Shown piece after piece: positions 9,601 through 21,600 of a stretch of DNA of 39,443 nt (positions are counted from its first letter, which is position 1; every line of letters begins with the position of its first letter). This stretch comes from Chrysochromulina tobinii. Lineage: Eukaryota; Haptophyta; Prymnesiales; Chrysochromulinaceae. Position numbers and translations under genes: made by a program. The notes below the pieces were generated by a model. It made no database searches. It saw only the letters and a program-made list of their open reading frames with translations, and had not been told where the DNA came from. Location: NCBI GenBank assembly GCA_001275005.1, contig JWZX01003281.1, positions 1-39,443 of the forward strand, read 5' to 3'.

Positions 9601-12600
9601 TGCTCACCGACCCGTCGCCTGCGACGCCCTTTCTCTCGGCTGGCCAGCAGATCGCGACAGGCGCCAAAGGCATCGGCAGCGCCGTGCTCACGCTGCGCCG
9701 CCCGTACAATGCCTTGCACTGGTTCGAGCTGAGCTTTGAGCTGCTCATCGGCAGTGCCAGCCACATGGGAGGATTCGGTCTGAGCATCAACCTGGGCGAG
9801 CTCAACACGAGCCTCGTGACCAGCTGTGAAGCTTATCCGTCCCTTTGGGGGCCGAACACCTTGGGGCATCAGGACGGTCGAGCTGCTCCCGGAGTCTTGC
9901 CCCCCAACTGCCTCGCAACCGATTATTGGGAGCCTTTTGGCGAGGATGGTGCAGGCAGCGGGCTGCGCCTCAAGTTCCTGACGCGGCGCGAGCACGTCGT
10001 GCAGGGGGGCTTTGAGCCTAACATGGAGCTGTACGAGGCCATCGAAGTTTGGTACGCGGGCGAGCAGCTGCTCGTGGTACCGCTCGGGAAGACGCTGCGC
10101 ACCTCATCCTGGGTCCCCATGCACATCCGATACGACGGCGACGGGCTGCATGTGGCGCACAATGGACGAGTGTGGATCGAGCGCTATCAAATCCGCGGGT
10201 GGTCACCCCAGCCAAGCTGGCGCCTGGGCTTTGGCGCGCGCGGGGCACCCACCCTGTACCCGGGCTCGATTATCGACGTGGGCCCAGACGGCTTACCTGG
10301 AGAGGCCGAGCGCCACTGGATCGATCACCTGCGTGTGACCAGTGGGCTGCTGGTGGCCGAGGCGACAGCGCCCGTCACCTTGAGCTTCAACGGGCAGCAG
10401 TACGCGCCCGCGCCGGCGGCGCTCTCGTATTATGCGATGCCTGCCGTCTCGAAGATCACGCCGACGACCGGTCCCCTAGCAGGTGGGACGCTCGTGCGCG
10501 TGAGTGGCTCGAAGCTCGGCTTGGGCCACGAGAATACCGACAGCTTCCGTGCGGGCTACCGGTGCCGCTACGGCGACGTGCCGCAGCTCGCGGGCTACCT
10601 CGTCAACCAGACGGAGCTCGAGCTGCCGCGCATCTCCCACGATCTGGGCAGCTCGAGCGCCACGTGCCCACCATACGCGCGCGCGCACGCACACGCGCAC
10701 GCCGATTGCTACTACGGCTCTCAGGTGGTCAATGCCACGTACGGTGACGAGTTCGCGCAAGGAGTGTACGGCATGGCCTCCGCACGCGGAACCGTCTCGT
10801 GCGTGACGCCGTCGCGTGAAGACCCGCGCATTCTCGCGGTCGAGCTCTCACTCAACGGGCAGCAGTACACGGCGGACGCGACGCCGTATGGCTTCTACAC
10901 CGAGGCCGTGCTCTCTTCGGCGCTACCGCTCTCGGGCCCGCAACAGGGCGGCACCGCCCTGCTCATCAATGCGTCCTTCTTGGGCAACGGGTCAGACAGC
11001 CGTTGCCGCTTTTTCGGACTCACGCCGCCTGAATTGCATGCGCCGTGGGCCGAGGCGCATCTGGGTGGGGAGTCGCCCGCCACCTTTGATGTGGCACGGG
11101 GCCTGGCACGTTGCGTGTCGCCGGCGCTGCCCGAGGTGGAGCACGGCGGATACACGGGCTACCCGAACGCGTACATTGCCTCCCTCCGGATCACCAAGAA
11201 TGGTCAGAATTACGATCTGGCTGGCCTGCCCTTTTCCTACTTCCGTCAGCCGCGGCCTCTCTTTTTCGACCCCCCTGGCGGCCCTCTTGAAGGCCACACG
11301 ACCGTCACGCTCTTCGGAGGCTTCTCGGGCGGCTTCACGCAGGACTACGTGTGTCGCTTCGGCGCCGTGCTCGTACCTGCGACGCACCAGTCTGTGCCTA
11401 CCGAGCGCTTGCTCTGCATCTCGCCTCCTTTGGACAATGCAACCGTGCCTGAGCTTGCCAATGTGACGCACGCGCGCCCGGTGCCGCTGCACGTGTCGCT
11501 CAATGGGCAGCAGTTCCATTCGATTGGTACGTACAGTTACTACGACGACCCGGCCTTTGATTCGCTCACGCCGCCCTCGGGCCCCGACAGGGGCGGCACG
11601 CAGGTGAGTATCGTGGGCGTCGGGCTTGCCGCGAATGTGCAGCCGCGCGCGAATTCGTCCGAGCCGAACAGCGTGGTGGGCGTCTCTGCGGACATCGTGG
11701 GGCAGCGAGCCCTCGGCTTGGATGGGATGCACCAGTTCTATTGCCGCTTTGGGCCGCTCGGCAAGGTCGAAGGCACCTATGCCGCGGCCAGCACGCTGCG
11801 CTGCGACTCGCCTCCCTTTGGTGCCACCGGCTCGGTGGCTCGGACGGTGCTCGTCTCGGTGACGCTGAATGACCAGGATTATGAGCCTGCTTATGACTTT
11901 CAGTACTATGCCGAGCCAATCATCAGCGCACTACTCCCACCTACCGGCCCAACGGTCGGCAACACGTCGATTGTCGTCGTGGGCAGCTCGACCTTCGAGC
12001 TGATCGATCGCGAATCGCACTTTGCGTCGTACGCCTGCCAGGTGGGCGATGCCGCTGACTCGCGCCAGTCGCGCGGCCAACGCTTTGCCGCCATCCGCAG
12101 TCAGGCGGACCCGACGCGCCTGCTGTGCACTACGCCGGCTCTGCTGCTCAACATCTCACAGCGCTTCGGCTTCCGAGGGGACGAGGGGCTTTTTCCGCTG
12201 CCGTTCACAGTCTCGCTCAACGGGCAGCAGTTCACGCCGCGTACGCCCCTCTTCGTGGCGGCAGATGGCACGCCATTCACACCGCCGCCGCCCGCCGCGA
12301 GCAATGCATCGAATGCGACTGCGTCGCTCGGTGCCCACAGCATGTCCCATCGCGCCATCAACTTCACGTTCATTGGTGTGCTAATGGACCTTAACGGCTC
12401 GCTCGCACTCTCCAGTTTGCCCACCTCTGGCCCTTCGAATGGCGCGACGTCAGTTGTCGTCTATGGCCGGCCTCGGGAGCTCGCGGGTGGCAGTCGTTAC
12501 CAGTGCCGAGTGGGTCCGCAGCTGCTCGAGGGCACGTACTTGAGCGATGCAGGCGGCATTCGGTGCACCACCGGGCCCTTCGCCGCCAACGGCACGTACA

Positions 12601-15600
12601 GCGTCGAGGTGTCACTGAATGGGCAACAATTCACCGACGCGCGTCGTGACGGCGCTGGTGCGCGGCGCCAATTCGCTGTGTACGACCCGCCGCATCTGGT
12701 CGACACCTTCCCGCGGAGCGCCCCGACGCTCGTGGCAACGGCGCTGCGCCTGAGTGGGAGCGCCTTTTCACGCGGTTCGGACTATGTGTGCCGCTTTGCG
12801 CATGCGGAGGGGCTTGCAGGGCGCGGCACGCTCATCAATGGTTCGTATGTGGAGGACGCGGCGGAGGCGGCGTGGGGGCAGCGAGCCCGACCGCTTCTTG
12901 CCGCCCCCATGCTGCTCCAATCTGGCGCCACCTTCGATGCGCTGCCTGGGCCACAATCACTCGTGCACCGCCGCCTCGTTTGTGAGTGACCACGAGGTGC
13001 GCTGCGCGACTCCTGAAGTGCTGACGCCCAGGCTCATGTCGGTGCAGCTCACGCTCAACGGGCAGCAGTATGCCCTCGGTACGCCCACGATCCTCGTGTA
13101 CCCTCCGCCAGTGATCAACTATTCGGTGCCCTCGCGTGGCTCGATGAGCGGAGGCACAAGCGTCCTCGTGCACGGACGCGACTTTATGCCCACGGTCGCC
13201 TCGCAGGCGCAGGCCCCAAGCTCGCTCCCGACGCTTCGGTGCGCCTTCGGGCCGCAAAAGGTGCCCGGTACGGCACTCTCTTCGAGCGTGGTCCGTTGCT
13301 TCACGCCGCCGGGCGCGAGTGCAGGGGCACTAAACGAGATTCGAATCGGCGGCACGGGCAACGCGTCCGCGGACATGCTCAGCGCGCAGATGCTCCGAAT
13401 CGGTACGCGTGGACCGCCCAGCTGGACGAGGCTCAGCCGCGGAGGCGATGGGCGTGCCGGTGAGGTTCAAGCCGCAGGGGCAGGCTCGATGCAAAGCGGG
13501 AGCGCCAGCGCCAGCGCCGGTGGCGCATATGACATGAGTGGCCGCAGCGAAGCGTCCGACACTTACGATCACGGCACGCACGCGACCTTTGACAGAGGGC
13601 ACACGTACCGGCACAATGGCAGCAGCACGAGCTTCGGCGGCGAGCTCGACGGCTCGCCCCTGATGCTGTACGGCGACTCGCGGCTCGAGGACGGGCTGCT
13701 CAAACTGACGCGCTCCATCCGGAACGGTGCAGATCGACAGGAGATTGGTTTCGTCATTCTGCGTGACGAAGCCTTCTTCGCGCCGCCGCAGCGCTCGTTC
13801 ACCTTTGACTTTCTGCTGCGTATGGGCGGCACGTACAACGAGCCCGGCGGCGAGGGCTTCTCCATCTCCTACGGCGACCTGCCGAACCCGCCGAGCGGCA
13901 TCGGCGAGCGCGGCGCGGGCCTCGGTCTGCGCATCCTCATGCGCACCTACGTGCACAACCAGCTACTCATCATGTGGGCGGGTGACATCGTGTACTCCAT
14001 GGGCGTCGACGACCTGCGCACGCGTGCCGACGGTGAGTTTGCACACGTGCACATCCGTATGCTGGGGCAGGTGCTCGAGCTCTGGTACCGTGGTGTCAGC
14101 CTCATCCACGAGCTACGATGCCCGTGGTTTGAGCCACGTGTCGAGTGGACATGGGCCCTCGGGGCGCGCGCGGGCCAGCGCGGCGACGATCACTGGATAG
14201 GCAACTTCACGATGCGCTCGTCGCACTCTGTGCATGAGGTCGGTGCGGTCGAGTTGCGCGTCTCCCTGAATGATCAGGAGTACACGCCCGGGCCCACGCC
14301 CTTCTACGTGTACTATGGCGAACCGTCCCTCACGCCCGGCGCCGCGCCGTGCCGGGCGCCCTCCACGTCGACGTGCGCCTTGGCCTTCTCACCCACCAGT
14401 GGGCCCTCCACCGGTGGCACTCGCGTCCTCATGGACGGCGAGGCACTGGGGCACGGCTACCCATACACGTGCCGCTTTGGGAACGCGCCATACCCGCACG
14501 ACCCGTTCTACCCGTCCGATTCAGCGGGGCACTATGCGCGTCTGAGCGCTATGGTGGCTGGATGCACCGAGGATCCCCTCAACACGCTTCTGCCCCTCTC
14601 GGCACGCGGCGATGCGGCCACGTGCATGGCGCCGCCGCCGGTCAGCACGGCCTACTCGCATGACCCGTACGCCGATAGGGACGACAGCAGCGTGTCGAAG
14701 TCCATCGTGCCCGCGGGCTACGTCCCGGGGACGACGGCGGGCCGCAACGGCACGGTTCGTGTCTTCGGCTCCGCCCTCTGCGTCGCACCCGCTGCACAGA
14801 CTCTGCCCGTGCCAGCGAACGCCACGTCCCTCGTGGTTCTCGAGATCTCGCTCAATGCGCAAGACTACACGCGGAACGGTGCCAATTTCACATACTATGC
14901 GCCACCTGCCGTCCTCGGGCTCAGTCCGAGCTCGGGTCCTCTCGCTGGAGGCACGCGTGTGCTCGTCCTCGGCGCCAACCTGACCGGCGGCTCCGACTAT
15001 CGCTGCGCCTTTGGCACGCGCTCGCTGCAGCGCTCGCCCGTTGGGAACTCGACGACCGCTCCCGTGTTTGCTGAGGCCGAGACTCTCAGCGCCACCATGC
15101 TTGTGTGCACGACGCCACCGCACCTCGCACCGCCCAGGTCGCTCGATGTGGCCGTCACGCTCAACGGGCAGCAGTACTCGGCACGCACCGCCCCCTTCAG
15201 CGTGCATGCTCCCGTCGACGTGCTCGCCCTCTCGCCCGCATCTGGCCCTCGGCTCGGCGCGACCGAGGTGACGCTGAGCGGCGGTCCATTCGCCAACGGC
15301 TCCGACTATCGCTGCCGCTTCATCCCGAACGCGCAGAGCAGCGAGTACTGGCGTGAGTCTGCCGGCGTGCTCGGCGGCGCCGAGTATTGGAACGAACTCG
15401 GGGCTGTGAATGCGACCGTGGTGGGTGAGGCTGTGAACGCGAGCGCGCTGCGCTGCGTCTCGCCACCGCAGCTGCGCCCGCTCGTGGCGCACATTGAGAC
15501 CACCCTCAACGGTCAGCAGTACACCACCTCTCGCCGCCGCTTCGAGTACACGGACAGTTTGCTGACTGTATCGTCGGTCTCGCCGAGCAGCGGGCCGCAC

Positions 15601-18600
15601 CACGGCGGCACTCGGCTCGTGGTGCACGGGCATGGTCTGCGGCTCGGTGCGCACTACTGCTGCAGGCTTGATGGCATCGTGCTCCCTGCGAGCCTGGAGA
15701 CGGCAGGTAGAGGCACGCGACTCCTTTGGAATGGAACGCATGGGGTCCCGGCCATCTCCAACGCCTCGGCCGTCGACGCCGTACGCTGCATCACGCCCGA
15801 TGCTGCCCAGCCCAATATGACGAACCAGACACTCACCTCGACCAACCTGACGAGCAGCTCGGTCCGCCTTGGCGTGCCTCTCAGCGTGAGCATCGCGACC
15901 AATTGCCAGCAGTACAGCGCGCCGCACGCGGGCGTCACCTTTACATACTTCGGATCGCCGCCAGAGAGCATCGGCAGCAGTACGGAGCTCGGCTGGCCCT
16001 CATCGAGGCCACCGGTACCGCCCACCCCTCCCGTGCCTGGACTCACCGACTTCGCCGCACTGCCTCTGAAGGCGCTCAACTTTAGCGCGCGCGACCTCCG
16101 AGTGAGCGGCCATCAGGTGTCGCAGCTCATCAACACGAGCGGCTTCACAGCGGCGGAGCTGTGGAATGGCGGTTACACGATCGACGAGTTGCGCGTGGGT
16201 GGGTTTGGAGCTCACGAGCTGAGCCAGGCAGGCGCCTCGGCGGCGGAGCTAAGAGCAGGGGGCTTCACGTCCGTTGAGCTGCGGGCGGCGGGCTTCTCCG
16301 CACTCGAGCTTGAGCTCGGCGGCTACAGCAGGCCACACCTGTTTGCTGCCGGCTTCGTCGCCACCGCCGTATCCCCAGCGTCCGGCCCGAATGATGGCAA
16401 CACGAATGTGACCGTTTTCGGCGGTCCATTCGCCAACGGCTCCGACTATCGCTGCCGCTTCACTCCGCTGATGCTTCTGGTACCTGGGACGCCATCCGCG
16501 GACGGCTCCAGGCTGCACTGCCAGTCGCCTGCCGTGAGCGTTCGCCAGCTGCATACCGCGATCCGCAGGACCGCTGCACCGCCTCCGCCCGCTCCGGTCA
16601 TCACGCCACGGCAGGCAGCCATCAACGCGCGCCTGCCGTACGAGGCTCTCTACGAGCCAGAGACATTTGACAGCTACAACCAGCTCGTGCGCATCGCTGT
16701 CGCCGAGCAGAATGCCGCCGCCGCCGCCGCCCACTCTGCCGCGGCTGCGGCCGCCGCGTTGCCGCCGCCACCCGGCAGCTTACCCACCGGCACGGTGTCC
16801 GCTGCCCTCGAGGTGACTTTGAACGGGCAGCAGTTCAGCATGAACACGTTCCTGTTCGAGACGTACGCGGCGCCGATGATCAGCTCCCTGAGCCCCGCGT
16901 CTGGACCCATAGTCGGAGGCACGCTTCTGCAACTGGTCGGGCGAGAGCTTGGGCATGGCTCGCATCGCCTCTGCCGCTTCGCGATGGCCCCACCCCCACC
17001 AGCGGAGGTTGCGAGCGGCGAGGGTGGCAGCGGCGACGAGGCGACCAATAGTACGCATGCGCTTGTGCACGTGGGCCCTGCAGCCAATACGGCAGAGTGG
17101 CAGCAGATCCGGGTGGCAGGCGCCGAGGTCCTTGCCGCGACCGTGACCGCTTCCGTAGTCGCAGGAGGTGGGGCGTTGCTGTGCCGCACACCTCTCACCT
17201 CCTCGGCTCTAGCCCTGCCGTCCGTCGTCGAGGTTGCACTCAACGGACAGCAATTCACCAGCGGGGGCGCGCGCTTCGACTTCTTCCACCCCCCCGCCTT
17301 CTCAGCGGTCTATCCGCTCCTCGGCCCCCCGGCGGGAGGGACGAGCGTGTTGCTCACCGGCACCGGCTTCCATGATTTCGGGCGCGTGAGCGCATTCCCC
17401 GGTGCGCGGGAAGACCTGCGCTGCCGCTTTGGCAACGAGACTGTCTTCGTGCTCGCACCGACCACGTGGGTGCAGGAGTCGGGCGTGCGATGCACCTCGC
17501 CGCCCCTGTCGCAGCTCGAGGTGATGGGGGAGCTCCGGTACAGCTTCGATGCGCAGCCGAATGCCTCCGCTCTGCTGGGCGATGCGCACATTGCTGACGG
17601 GATCCTGGTGCTCACCCAGCCCACCCCGCGCCAAATTGGCACCTTTGTGGTGCGCCCCGATCGCCTCGTGCCGGCCCCCACCGCCTTCGACGCCTCCTTT
17701 GAGGTCCTCATCGGCGGCGGCACGACCGCATGGTACGACAATGCGCACCTGGGCGACTACCAACGCGGCTACGAGCCGCTCTCCGGCATGGGCTTCGCTT
17801 TCAACTTTGGACCGTTTGACAGTGACGTGGCCAACGGGCGCCGGTGGCCGGAGGGGTTCGGCACGGCCTTTGGCGAGCAGGGAGCGCCGCATGGCCGTGG
17901 TCTACGCGTCGCGCTGATCACGTACACATCGAGGCTCCTCGAGGTGGCGTACGATGGCGCGATGCTCATTCGCGTGCCCCTGGGCTCCGAGCTGCGGATC
18001 CTTTCTTGGGCGCTGATGCGGGTGCTCTATGTCGCTGCGGAGCCCGGCGCGCCTGAGGGGAGTGGCGGGCTCAGCGTCTGGTATGATGGCGTGCGGCGCG
18101 TGACGAACTTGACCGTGCCTGGCTGGGCGCCGAACGCGTCGTGGAGCTGGGCGTTGAGCGCCTCCACCCAGTACGAGACGGCAACCGACGCCCATTGGGT
18201 GGACAATCTCGTCATCCAAGGTGCCAACCTCTCCCTTGGTGTCGAGTTTCCGGTGGCCCTCACTCTCAATCGTCGCGAGGTCTATGAGACGGGCCAGGCC
18301 TTCCGGTACGCGCCTTCTCCGGTGCTCTCGCGCATCCATCCAACCGGAGGACCGCTCGCCGGTGGCACCGTCGTGAGCCTCTTTGGCGTCAATCTCGCCA
18401 ACGGCACGCACTACAAGTGCCGCTTTGGCGGCGAAGCGCCCACGCCGGCGCTCGGTGGCCCCGTACTAGACGGGCCTGTGCCGGGGTCACTCCCTCTTGA
18501 GCAGTTCATGACTCCCGCCACTTACACTGGCGATGCTGAGCTGGCAGCCGGCCCGTCGTATGCGGCCTTCGGCGAGGTGCTTGGCGCAGGCGTCGTGCGG

Positions 18601-21600
18601 TGCGTTTCCCCCAATGTGTCGGCGTTCGTTGAGCCCAATCGCACTGCCACGGGTGACGTCGTGACGCTCGAGCTGTCGGTCAACGGACAAGAGTACACAC
18701 AGCAATCCCACTCGTTCTCGCGGTACGCGCCCATTCTGACGGCAGTCTATCCAATGTCGGGCCCGCTCGCGGGCGCCTTCCGCATCGAACTCTCCGGCGC
18801 CAACCTCGCCGATGGGTCCGAGTACCGATGCCGTTTCGAGCTGCCGTTCAACGTGAGCACTCCTCGGAGCGAGATTTCGCCCAGCCCTCCGCCCTCGGCG
18901 CCGCTTTTCTGGCTCAAGCCCCCGAGCCCGCCGCCCCCTCAACCGCTTCCGGAGCTGGGCTCAGGGGACAGTGGCAGCGGCTCAGGGGACAGTGGCTCAG
19001 GGGGCAGTGGCTCGGGGGACAGTGGCTCGGGGGACAGGGGCTCTGGGGACATTGGTTCGGGTGACAGTGATAGTGGCTCTGGTTCGCCGGACGAGCAGGG
19101 AGCGGTGCCTACTAGTGCTACGTCGGATGCCTTCTTGCACGCGCGCTTCTTGGTGACGGAAGCTCGGCTGGAGCCAGACGCGCGAACTGCCGGCCGGCGG
19201 CCTGCGCACGATGCTGTGGTCTGCAGTGTGCCCGCAGAGGCCCGCTACCTGCTGCTGCGCGAGTCTGACCGGCGCGGCGAGGCGAGCGAACTCAAGGTGG
19301 CGGTCTCGCTCAATGCGCAGCAGTACACGTCCGGCTCCGAGAGCGAGGTCTGGTGGCCGGCTTCGATCGCGTCGCTCGTCCTCTACCCGCCGCCGACGCT
19401 CACCTCGATCAGCCCGAGCTCGGGCCCAGCGCTCGGCGGCACCCGTATCGCCGTCTCCGGGGCCAATCTCACCTCGGGCAGCAACTACACGTGTCGCTTC
19501 AACGAGTTCAGCCGCGAGGCCCTGCCAGGCACGCTGGAGACATCGCTCGGCAGCTCGGTGCGCTGCATCGCGCCTCCCGTCGTCTTGCAGCCGTGCACCT
19601 CGCCCAGCATCGCCTGCCGTGTTCTGTCCCAGAGGATCTCGCCTCTGGACGTGGCACCCAATGGCCAAGACTATGCCGATCGCGCGGCTGCCGGTCTGCA
19701 GCACTTTGTGAGCTTCCGCCCGCCTGAGCTCGACAGTATCACGCCGAGTTCGGGCCCGAGCGCGGGTGCAACGGTCGTCGACATTGGAGGCGTGCGGCCC
19801 CCGACTGGCGGCTCGGACTATCGTTGCCGCTTCGTAAGCGCTGCTCTGGCAAACGCCACCGCGCTCAATACGACCGCGACGCGTGGCCTCCCTTCGGTCA
19901 CCGTGCATGCTACCTTTGACGAGACCCGTGGCGTCGTGCGCTGCGTGACGCCTGGCCTGATCGCCACGAACGCTACTGCCTCGGCGGCCGTCTTGGTGGC
20001 CCTCAACGGCCAGCAATACCACGGCCAAGTGCTCAGCGATGGCGAGGCCGACCAAGTGACCGGATCGATGACCTTCCGCTTCTATGGCATGCCGTCCGTG
20101 ACAGCCATCTCACCGTCGTGTGGACCCATTGAGGGCGCCACCAATCTGACAGTGAGCGGCACTCAGCTGGGTGGTGGCTCCGATAACCGCTGTCGCTTCG
20201 CCGATCGTCCGAGCTCGCCCTCTTCGTCCTCGCAGCACAGTGCCACCGCGAGGCGCTTCGGGGGCGCACTCGTCGTGAACGCCAGCACCTCCGCGTACTA
20301 TGACGGCGGAAGCGGTTCACTTTGGTGCTTGACGCCCGCCGGATTGGCCTCCGCAGTGGCGCTGTATGTGGAGGTGACGCTCAACGGCCAAGAGTCCACT
20401 GCCGACGGCGTAACGCTCGTTCGTTACGCTCCCATCGCCCTCGGTGCCATTTCGCCTGCCTCTGGGCCTGTGAACGGCGCCACCATGCTACGCATCGAAG
20501 GGGTTGGAGCTGTTCGAGGCCTCGCCTCGTCGAATGGGTGCGACGTGCGCTGCCGATTTGCGAGCGGCAGTAGTGTGGCGCCGCTGGATACCCCGGCCGT
20601 GCTGCCGGACCTCGCCTCTGGCAGCGTGCAATGCGAGAGCCCGAGAGGTGTGGGCAGCGGCACGCTCGAGCTCAGCCTCAATGGACAGCAGTACTCGAGC
20701 AGCCGCCTCCACTTTGCTGCCTACCCACCCATCGTGCTGCACCGTATCGCACCACCGCTCGGGCCGCTGGCAGGGGGCACCACAGTGCTGCTCCACGCGT
20801 CAAACCTGAGCGCCGTGGGCACAGACCTACGCTGCCGCTTCAGTACGCTGGATGGTCCCTTTGTGGATGCGATCGCCACGCGGGTGGAGTTGGCAGAGGG
20901 CGGCGCCGCGCTGTCCTGCCTCACGCTGCCTCGTGCCGTTGGGGTCGACCAGGTGCGAATCACTCTCAACGGGCAGCAGTTCTCGCCACCGGTACAGTAC
21001 TCAGTGCTTCCCAGGGCTCGAGTGCATAGCATCTACCCGCTGGCAACGCCCGAGCGAGGCGGCATCGTCCTCACCGTCCATGGAGAAGGCTTCGCTTCGA
21101 CGGATGGCCAGCCGGAGCTGCTGCGCTGCCAGATTGGTGCCACCACCGTGATCGGCACGCTGCTGAACCAGAGCGCGGTCCGTTGCACGACTCCTCCCGC
21201 TCAGGCGGCCGGCCTGGCCCGACGCGTGCACCTCAATGTCGAACAGGCGACGCTGTACCGGATCGACCCGACGATAAACGCGCGGCCCGAGTGGGAGATC
21301 CCCTACCTAGGGTACGCCCAGCCAACGGGCGCATGGCCACTCCCCGCTCCCCACGAAGACGTGCCGTATGAGGCGGTACTCTGGTGGAGCGGCGACAGCA
21401 CGCTCGCGGACCTGGGGGCGTCCTTGTTCGGTGACGCGCGCCTCTTTCGTGGATCGATTGTCCTCACCGAAGTGACGGAGTCGCAGCGCGGCGGCTTTCT
21501 CTTCCTGCCACCCACCGTGGGCAGCCGCGCCGGCACCATCAAACCGCCCCGAGCGTCGGTGCACCTCACCAACAGCTCCACCCCGTTCCCCACAGCCTTC

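Noticed and set aside
14521-15927. 468-residue minus-strand open frame inside the giant gene
   Set aside because: Arg/Ala/Gly-rich shadow of GC-rich coding DNA on the other strand; the plus strand has clear IPT repeats. The same applies to minus frames at 8958-9995 and 22963-24204.
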